Source of the DNA: a virus
Virus record (IMG/VR): IMGVR_UViG_3300011115_000094
Span: 1-34,089 of that record
Length of the DNA: 34,089 nt
Direction: 5' to 3' (one strand)
Numbering within the stretch: the first letter of the stretch is position 1; every line of letters begins with the position of its first letter. The translations under genes were made by a program, and so were the position numbers. Positions 28,067 through 34,089 of this stretch are shown one piece after another. Below the pieces are notes generated by a model. The model ran no database searches, was not told the origin of the DNA, and saw only the letters and a program-made list of their open reading frames with translations.

Positions 28067-31000
28067 ATAACCAGGGAATTAAATCTCTCTCCAGGCCACA
28101 AAGCCTGGATGAGTCCTATGGTGCAATGCAGCAAAAGATGGGGAAAGATGATCCTCAAGCATCACAAGCTGTGAACAAGGCTTTGGACAACATTGCTCCC
28201 ATGTTGAGCAAGCTGGACGATAAGACGCTTGATTTACTGTTGCAGCTTACCCAGTACCTTAAGGCGCACAAAGCCAAATACAAAGAGTTAATGGCCAAGC
28301 TTGAGCAAAAGGGCTCAATTCCAGAAGGCGTATTTCCTGATGAGTACGATCCCAAATTCTTATCTGTATTTGCCTTAACCGTTGCCCATGCTCAAAAGTC
28401 TCGGGAGGGTATGGCGGCTGGTGGTATTGCAGATGTAGCCCAGCACATGAAGGACCAGGGCCGTGGTAAAGACACCATCCTGGCTCACATTAGTCCTAAA
28501 GAAGCAGAGTTATTGCAATCTAAGGGTGGCATTGGCACGCTCAACCCGGCCACTGGATTGCCAGAATTTGGTTTGTTTGATGACATTGCTGACGGCTTAA
28601 AGGGTGTTGGTAACTTTATCGGTGATGTACTACGTCCTGTTGGGAATGTTATTGGGGACATTCTTCATAGTCCATTAGGACTAGCTGCTACTGCTGCAGC
28701 GGGAATGTATTTCTTAGGCGCTCCAACTGTTGCCTCTCTTGCGTCATCTGCACTGCCGGGTGATGCTGCGTTGGCTGCGGCGCTGCCTGGAGATGCTGTA
28801 CTAGCGGCTGCGCCTGAAGTTATGCATCTAACTCCTGCCGCAATTGAAGCCGGCATGGGTACTCCAGGGTATGGTTTTAATGCGTCAGCAGCAGAGTCTG
28901 GATTGTTTAATCCTGCCAACATTGGGGCTGGAGCGGCATCAGACTTTCCCACCAGCGGCATGACGGCCAAGGATATTCTTAAAAAAGGTAAAGATCTTTT
29001 AGGAAAAGATTCCGAGCAGGCTAAACAATCTGATCCAAATGAGATGGCTAAGCTCATGGCTATGTTGGAGATGATCAATAGCCAGAACCAGCCAAAAGAT
29101 GTACCAATTCCAAAACTAGATTCTGACAATAGTCGGCTGCCTTATGACATGCCGGCCAAGAAAAAAAGTGCTTATCCAAGTTACGTTCAAACAGCAGCAG
29201 ATGGAGGTTTAATGATGAACCAGCGATACGACATTGGCGGATTAACTGCCGAGAGAACACAGACGGATTACATGACAAAGATGTCTGATCCATCATACCG
29301 CCCAGGCCAAGGTGGTATTACTTATTTTTCCCCATTGGTATATAAGCCATTGACTACTAGCGGCGCCTTGCCAGGAGAAGACACAAAGAAAACAGCAATT
29401 GATGAATTGTTAAATCAAGTCTCCCGAGGTGGAAACCGTCCCGAATTTTCAACCAATCCCTATGGCACTGGTTTTACTGGAGCCACTACTGACATCTATG
29501 GAGACAGTGGCGTCACCACGGGTGCGGCATCTTATGCAAATAGACTGGCCGCATATCTTGGCAACTTGGGTGACCCCGTAAATCCTGTAACTGGGTTAAA
29601 AGATACCGGGTATTTAAATTACGTATCCAATGCTTTGGCTAGAAATGTTGATCCCAACTATGGTCACGAGGGTAAAGTTGGTATTAGGCAGGCTGAAGCA
29701 AATGTCCTATCCCAACAAGATAGAGCAGATGCAGCAGTAAGGGCAGATGCGCAAGCGGCAGCAGCGGAAAACGCCGCAATACAGGAATCTCGTAGTCATT
29801 ACGGCGGTTATAGCGGAGGAGATGGCGGCTTTAATACTAGCGGCGGCGGTAGTGCCGAGGGAAAATCTGCGCGTGATGGCATGGGGTTTAGTGGTAGCGG
29901 TTTTGCTCAAGGTGGTATCACTTCTTTGGCCACAGGCGGAGAAACGGAAGAAGAGTTGCTGAGGAAACAAAGTAGAGGTATGAGTGCGGAGCAACGAGAG
30001 GCTGCAGCAGATCCTAAAGCTTGGGCCAACTTAACTCCAGCACAACGCGCCTCATATTATGCGGATAACCCTAGAGCTGGGAAGCTTAGCAACACGTTTC
30101 AAGAAGCTTGGGGCGCATTAACCGGCATTGGAATGCTGCAAAAAAATTTAGCGCCTAATCAATGGAATGCTTGGATGCAAGAGGCGCAAGGCATTAACCC
30201 TTCTACTGGCTACAAAATGGCCACGACTCAAGCCTTACCTGGGTCAAAGGAAATACAAGGAATTGCAGCTTTGTATAAAGACAACCCATACATCAGGGAT
30301 GCCCAGCAAGCTATTCAAAGCATGGCTCAAAATGAATCTAAGCCAAACTTAATGCAGCCTGGATTAAGTATGCCGGCGTACATGAAGGCTCCACAAGCTG
30401 AACAAACGGCGGCAGCCCCTGCGGCGAGCAACCTTATGCAAGGCTTTACCAAAACTGAGTTATCAGATGCAGCAAGAGCTAATCAAGAAACCGCAGAAAG
30501 ACAAGCACTCCTAAAAAACTCTTACGATGTTGCACAGGCCAATCAACTTAGTGATGCACCTAGAACTTTTTTCCCCACAGTAAGGCTAGATTCACCATCT
30601 CTACAAGTAGCACCGGGTGTGGCATCTGATAACTTATCCCCCGAGGCTGCCGCTGAGTCAAGTAGATTAGCTGGTCTCTTTAAAAATCCTGTTTTTGGTC
30701 CAGAAGCGCCTGGGCCAGACATTGTCGATTTTAATCCTAATTATGGGAACGAAGGCGCAACTGGAATTAGGATGGCAGAACAAGCCGCACAAGAACGTGC
30801 AAATCAAATAGTGCGAGAAATTGCTGCATTTGATGCAAGCAGAGAAGGTTCAAGGGGCTTCGGTGGTTATGGTGGTGATGGCGGCGTTGCCACCAACGGC
30901 GGAGAAAATGGAGGATGGGGTAGCCGTGATGCTGGCGGTGGATTTGCTCATGGTGGTATCACTGCGCTGGCTCAAGGTGGGTATAACCTAGGCTCCTACT

Positions 31001-31260
31001 CTGATGGCGGAAGGCTATTACGTGGCCCAGGAGATGGTGTTTCAGATGACATTCCTGCTATGATTGGCAACAAACAACCAGCCCGCTTAGCTAATGGCGA
31101 GTTTGTTATACCAGCAAGAATTGTTTCTGAACTAGGAAACGGCTCTACAGATGCGGGCGCCAAACGCTTGTATGAGATGATGGCCCGAGTACAAAAAGTT
31201 CGTCGCAAAACAAAAAATGTAGCGGCGAATACAAAAGCAGCAAAATATTTGCCGGCATAA
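28063..31260 (+). CDS. Large virion/ejection-type protein with internal duplication
   Basis: A 1065-residue protein, long and low in predicted enzymatic motif. The N-terminus is helical ('DDKTLDLLLQLTQYLKAHKA'), followed by 'AAGGIADVAQHMKDQGRGKD', an Ala/Gly-rich hydrophobic part near 195-260 and a long polar, Gln/Ala/Ser-rich region. Two copies of a unit of about 90 residues lie at 530-627 and 889-973, each opening with 'NYGxEGxxGIRxAE' and closing with 'FAxGGITxLAxGG'. The C-terminal 'GDGVSDDIPAMIGNKQPARL' plus 'GEFVIPARIVSELGNGSTDA' is a widely conserved phage domain of unknown function. Position after the hub and before other large proteins suggests an internal or DNA-ejection protein; this is inference. 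Confidence 0.62.
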   Translation: MNNQGIKSLSRPQSLDESYGAMQQKMGKDDPQASQAVNKALDNIAPMLSKLDDKTLDLLLQLTQYLKAHKAKYKELMAKLEQKGSIPEGVFPDEYDPKFLSVFALTVAHAQKSREGMAAGGIADVAQHMKDQGRGKDTILAHISPKEAELLQSKGGIGTLNPATGLPEFGLFDDIADGLKGVGNFIGDVLRPVGNVIGDILHSPLGLAATAAAGMYFLGAPTVASLASSALPGDAALAAALPGDAVLAAAPEVMHLTPAAIEAGMGTPGYGFNASAAESGLFNPANIGAGAASDFPTSGMTAKDILKKGKDLLGKDSEQAKQSDPNEMAKLMAMLEMINSQNQPKDVPIPKLDSDNSRLPYDMPAKKKSAYPSYVQTAADGGLMMNQRYDIGGLTAERTQTDYMTKMSDPSYRPGQGGITYFSPLVYKPLTTSGALPGEDTKKTAIDELLNQVSRGGNRPEFSTNPYGTGFTGATTDIYGDSGVTTGAASYANRLAAYLGNLGDPVNPVTGLKDTGYLNYVSNALARNVDPNYGHEGKVGIRQAEANVLSQQDRADAAVRADAQAAAAENAAIQESRSHYGGYSGGDGGFNTSGGGSAEGKSARDGMGFSGSGFAQGGITSLATGGETEEELLRKQSRGMSAEQREAAADPKAWANLTPAQRASYYADNPRAGKLSNTFQEAWGALTGIGMLQKNLAPNQWNAWMQEAQGINPSTGYKMATTQALPGSKEIQGIAALYKDNPYIRDAQQAIQSMAQNESKPNLMQPGLSMPAYMKAPQAEQTAAAPAASNLMQGFTKTELSDAARANQETAERQALLKNSYDVAQANQLSDAPRTFFPTVRLDSPSLQVAPGVASDNLSPEAAAESSRLAGLFKNPVFGPEAPGPDIVDFNPNYGNEGATGIRMAEQAAQERANQIVREIAAFDASREGSRGFGGYGGDGGVATNGGENGGWGSRDAGGGFAHGGITALAQGGYNLGSYSDGGRLLRGPGDGVSDDIPAMIGNKQPARLANGEFVIPARIVSELGNGSTDAGAKRLYEMMARVQKVRRKTKNVAANTKAAKYLPA

Positions 31261-31269
31261 GGAACTATC

Positions 31270-32163
31270 ATGGCTAATCCTATTACTTCACCATCAGCGC
31301 TAGATAACAATCTAACTACCGGCGGCACGAATGCCCAAGGTCTATCAGATTGGGCGTCTCCATACATTACCAATTATTTGAGCCAGGCTCAGGCCTTATC
31401 AAATACTCCCTACCAGACCTATCAAGGTCCGCTAACCGCTGGAGCTTCTGATCTCCAGAACAAAGCGTTTACCGGGATTGGTTCATTAGCTTTCCCAACC
31501 AATCTTGGCCAAAGCTTTAGCTCTACCGGAGCCTATCAATTACCTCAGTACAACGCCAGCGGAGCAACTACCGGTGGAGATACTGCTACGCCAGGCATGG
31601 CGGCTCAGTACATGAACCCGTACTTACAGTCTGTGCTAAACCCTCAATTAGAGGAATTGCGTAGGCAGTCTGAAATTACCCAGATGGGTAACGCTGGTAA
31701 GAGTGCTGGGGCTGGTGCGTTTGGCGGTAGCCGTCAAGCCATTATGGATTCTGAGCTTCAGCGTAACTTGATGCAAGAGCAAAACAGGACCGTCGGCGCG
31801 GGTTACTCTAATGCCTATGACAAGGCTATGGGCCAGTTCAATACAGAGCAAAACCAAGCTAAGACTTTGGCTGATTTAATTGCTGAGCAGGGCAAGACTC
31901 AGCGTGGCATCACAGCAGAGGGTGTGGCCGCTGACCAAGCTGAGTTTGAGAAGCAACGCCAATACCCATTCCAGCAAGTTCAATTTCAGCGTGACATGAT
32001 TTCCGGCTTGCCCGTATCCTCTGTATCAAATACGCCTGGAGGCTTAACTGGCATGGGTTCTCTATTGGCTTCCCTGGGAGGCGGTGCTTCTGTCGCAGCC
32101 GCGCTTGGTTATAAAGATGTTGGTTCGCTCTTAAAGAAATTGGGGCTTGATTTAGGTCCATAA
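31270..32163 (+). CDS. Internal virion/ejection-type protein
   Basis: A 297-residue protein. The N-terminal part is Ser/Thr/Ala/Gly-rich ('WASPYITNYLSQAQALSNTP'), the middle is a long helix ('YLQSVLNPQLEELRRQSEIT', 'SELQRNLMQEQNRTVGAGYS', 'QAKTLADLIAEQGKTQRGIT') and the C-terminus is Gly/Ala/Leu-rich and hydrophobic ('GGLTGMGSLLASLGGGASVA', then 'ALGYKDVGSLLKKLGLD'), which could insert in a membrane. This arrangement of long helix and hydrophobic end fits ejection proteins that build a channel across the cell envelope in podoviruses, but no unique motif proves it. Confidence 0.6.
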   Translation: MANPITSPSALDNNLTTGGTNAQGLSDWASPYITNYLSQAQALSNTPYQTYQGPLTAGASDLQNKAFTGIGSLAFPTNLGQSFSSTGAYQLPQYNASGATTGGDTATPGMAAQYMNPYLQSVLNPQLEELRRQSEITQMGNAGKSAGAGAFGGSRQAIMDSELQRNLMQEQNRTVGAGYSNAYDKAMGQFNTEQNQAKTLADLIAEQGKTQRGITAEGVAADQAEFEKQRQYPFQQVQFQRDMISGLPVSSVSNTPGGLTGMGSLLASLGGGASVAAALGYKDVGSLLKKLGLDLGP

Positions 32164-32174
32164 GGGTATTCAAA

Positions 32175-33929
32175 ATGAATCTGATACAAATTCAAGACGA
32201 GCTTAAAGGTCTGCCCACCCAGGTGATCATGTCCTATGCAAATGGGCAGAATCCAGAGGTCCCACCTTACATGGCTCTTGGTGAACTTAATCGCCGCAAA
32301 ACAGCAGAGCAGCGCCGGGCAGAGCCGCCTACTCAGTCTGTTAAAGAAAAGTTAGAGTCTCAATTCCAGGCACCGCAAATGCCACAAGGTATGCCGCAGG
32401 CTCCTCAGGGAATGCCTCAAGGCCCACAAGGTATTGCTCAATTGCCGGCTGCACAAATGGCCCAGCAAGCCACTCCTCAGGCCGCACCTCAAGCGCCTGG
32501 TATGGCTGGTGGCGGGTTAGCAGAATTGCCTGTGCGCGATGATATGTTCCACTATGCCCCAGGAGGCATTGTTGCATTTGCTTCCGGCAAGCTTGTTCGT
32601 GGTCCGGGTGGGGAGCTTATTCCCGAGGATGACCGGGCTGGTGAAGCTGAAGCAGCTGCTCAATTTAAAGCCTCGCAACAGATTCCTGCCCAGGTCGCCC
32701 CTCAAGGAACGGCCTCTGTACCGCAAGTTGCCGCCCCTGCATATCAATCATCACTATCCGGTCTTGCGGCTTTAAAAGCTCCGGCAGCAGACCTCATCTC
32801 TAAGGCAATTACAGGAGAGATGGAAGAGCCTATGCCTAAAGACCCAGAGGTTATCCGCAAGGAAATTTTAGATAAGAATCCAGAGCTGGCTACGTTAGTA
32901 AACAAAATTCCAGGCTCCGAGTTAGCCTCATTGTCTACAAAACTGAAGGCACAAAATGAGGCTGGTAAAGCTCAATTCAAAGAAGGCCAAGGGCGTATGG
33001 GTCTTGCTGGCTTAGCCAATGCTTTGATTGCCGCCGGAGAAGCTACTCGTGGCCAAAAGGGTTCAGGCTTTGGTGAAGCAATGGGCGGATTTGGTAAGTC
33101 GTATAGCAAGTTTACCGAGGAAGATGTTAAACGTATACAAGCTCAACAGGCATTGGAGCGCCAGCAAGAAATTGAAGTTGGCAAACTGGATGCTGACATT
33201 GAGGCGCTACGCCAAGCTTATGCAAAAGCGCAGATTGAAGGCCGCGTCACTGATGCTGCAAATTATCAGAAAGCCATTGCCGAAAGAGTGGCTCGCAAAA
33301 ACACTCTCCAACTTGGTGCCGCTGAGAAGGGTCTTGATTTGCTTGGTAAAGAAGAGCTAATGAAACAAACCGGAGCGTACCAACAATCCGAGCTTCAACT
33401 AAGACGAGAGGCAAATCAACAAACTGCCGCCCATTACGCAGATGTTGCAAAATTGGAACTTGCAAAATTGGAAGAGATGAAAGCTAATCATTTGTCCCAA
33501 AGAGATATTGAGCGTCAAAAATTAATTGTGATGGAGGCAACAAAGAAATCTGAGTTGGCTCTTCACAAGGCGCAGCTGGAGGCGCTTAATGAATCAAGGC
33601 CTACTGCTGATCAAAAAATAGCTGCAAGAGTTGAGCAAAATTTAAATAAGCCAGGCTCTGATTTTGCAGAAGTTACAAAAAGGATTGCAGGCCTTTCTGC
33701 TGAAGAATTGGATTCTCCAGTTGGCAAATATTACCGAGAAATTAGAGACAAGTATCGTGAGGATGCTTATAAACGGGCTGGCTTAGTCCCAGATAAACCA
33801 ATCACATTACCGACGTTTGAATCTTTTCAGCCCAAGCCAGTGGTAGAGCCGGGATTCTTGGATAGACTTGGGACCTTATTTGGAGGTGGATCTTCTGCCC
33901 CAGCGCCAAAAGTAATTAAACTTGATTAA
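32175..33929 (+). CDS. Large helical virion/ejection-type protein
   Basis: A 584-residue protein. The N-terminus 'IQIQDELKGLPTQVIMSYAN' with 'PPYMALGELNRRK' is familiar from large proteins at this position in related phages. A Pro/Gln/Met/Ala-rich linker (about 55-115) precedes 'GGGLAELPVRDDMFHYAPGG' and 'IVAFASGKLVRGPGGEL', an element that resembles the GGI-x-LA-x-GG units of the protein at 28063. From about 195 to 520 it is mostly long charged coiled coil ('QQALERQQEIEVGKLDADIE'). It likely belongs to the internal/ejection group; no enzyme motif is visible. Confidence 0.62.
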   Translation: MNLIQIQDELKGLPTQVIMSYANGQNPEVPPYMALGELNRRKTAEQRRAEPPTQSVKEKLESQFQAPQMPQGMPQAPQGMPQGPQGIAQLPAAQMAQQATPQAAPQAPGMAGGGLAELPVRDDMFHYAPGGIVAFASGKLVRGPGGELIPEDDRAGEAEAAAQFKASQQIPAQVAPQGTASVPQVAAPAYQSSLSGLAALKAPAADLISKAITGEMEEPMPKDPEVIRKEILDKNPELATLVNKIPGSELASLSTKLKAQNEAGKAQFKEGQGRMGLAGLANALIAAGEATRGQKGSGFGEAMGGFGKSYSKFTEEDVKRIQAQQALERQQEIEVGKLDADIEALRQAYAKAQIEGRVTDAANYQKAIAERVARKNTLQLGAAEKGLDLLGKEELMKQTGAYQQSELQLRREANQQTAAHYADVAKLELAKLEEMKANHLSQRDIERQKLIVMEATKKSELALHKAQLEALNESRPTADQKIAARVEQNLNKPGSDFAEVTKRIAGLSAEELDSPVGKYYREIRDKYREDAYKRAGLVPDKPITLPTFESFQPKPVVEPGFLDRLGTLFGGGSSAPAPKVIKLD

Positions 33930-33937
33930 GGCTTGCC

Positions 33938-34089
33938 ATGCCCATTTATGAGTACAAGGGTCAGCAGTACGACATTACCACTGAGGACCCGGCTGAGGCT
34001 AAAGCTAAGATCCTAGGCTTTCTTGAGAAGCAACCTCCGGCTCCAGCTCCCAGGGTTCCTGACTTTGCGGGCAACGCAGCCATGTCTCC
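33938..34089 (+). CDS. Partial gene at the right edge; start of a large virion protein (putative)
   Basis: The frame is open from ATG 33938 to the window end (50 codons visible). It begins 'MPIYEYKGQQYDITTEDPAE' and continues 'AKAKILGFLEKQ' into a Pro/Ala-rich stretch. This start is familiar from long internal virion proteins of podovirus-like phages, some of which carry a lytic transglycosylase domain further on. That domain, if present, lies outside the window, so the function is not established here. Confidence 0.6.
   Translation, partial: MPIYEYKGQQYDITTEDPAEAKAKILGFLEKQPPAPAPRVPDFAGNAAMS

Overview
This is a 34 kb piece of a tailed-phage genome (Caudoviricetes). The gene order and the lack of any tail-tube or tape-measure gene fit a podovirus-like virion. 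Nearly every base from 70 to the right edge is coding, always on the + strand, with four-base start/stop overlaps and short gaps. I see no host gene, integrase, replication gene, tRNA or CRISPR array, so this is the packaging, morphogenesis and lysis half of a larger genome. The protein families look like those of uncultured aquatic phages of Gram-negative bacteria; that habitat and host assignment is an inference from family resemblance, not something the sequence proves.

Layout. 70-3587: packaging (small terminase, a LexA-type winged-helix protein behind a cluster of palindromic operators, large terminase). 3596-10299: portal, a GroES-like co-chaperonin, scaffold, decoration protein and major capsid protein, closed by a strong intrinsic terminator (10346-10398). 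A new promoter and a structured leader (10397-10500) start a second unit. 10513-15246: many small virion-associated proteins, several sharing one C-terminal peptide, plus a first connector protein (13454-14386). 15869-24152: a second connector protein, beta-rich and glycine-rich fibre or adhesin proteins and a cupin. 24167-25659: lysis cassette (secreted protein, two holin-like proteins, GH24 lysozyme). 25663-34089: a tail stabilisation/hub-like protein and a run of large proteins in the position of DNA-ejection proteins; the last one runs off the window.

The most striking element is in the large terminase. It carries a 297-residue intein (1866-2756) inserted just before the conserved TRW motif. 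Where an intein would normally carry an in-frame homing endonuclease, a complete endonuclease-VII-type HNH nuclease gene (2102-2668) sits in a different reading frame. It has its own stop-isolated ATG, a strong ribosome binding site and its own stop. The intein frame stays open through all 189 overlapping codons, so the same DNA encodes both a spliceable intein linker and a separate nuclease.

Two further free-standing homing-type nucleases from other families lie in the same structural cluster: an HNH protein at 6598-7146 and a GIY-YIG protein at 15249-15872. The region therefore looks like a hot spot for nuclease-driven mobile genes.
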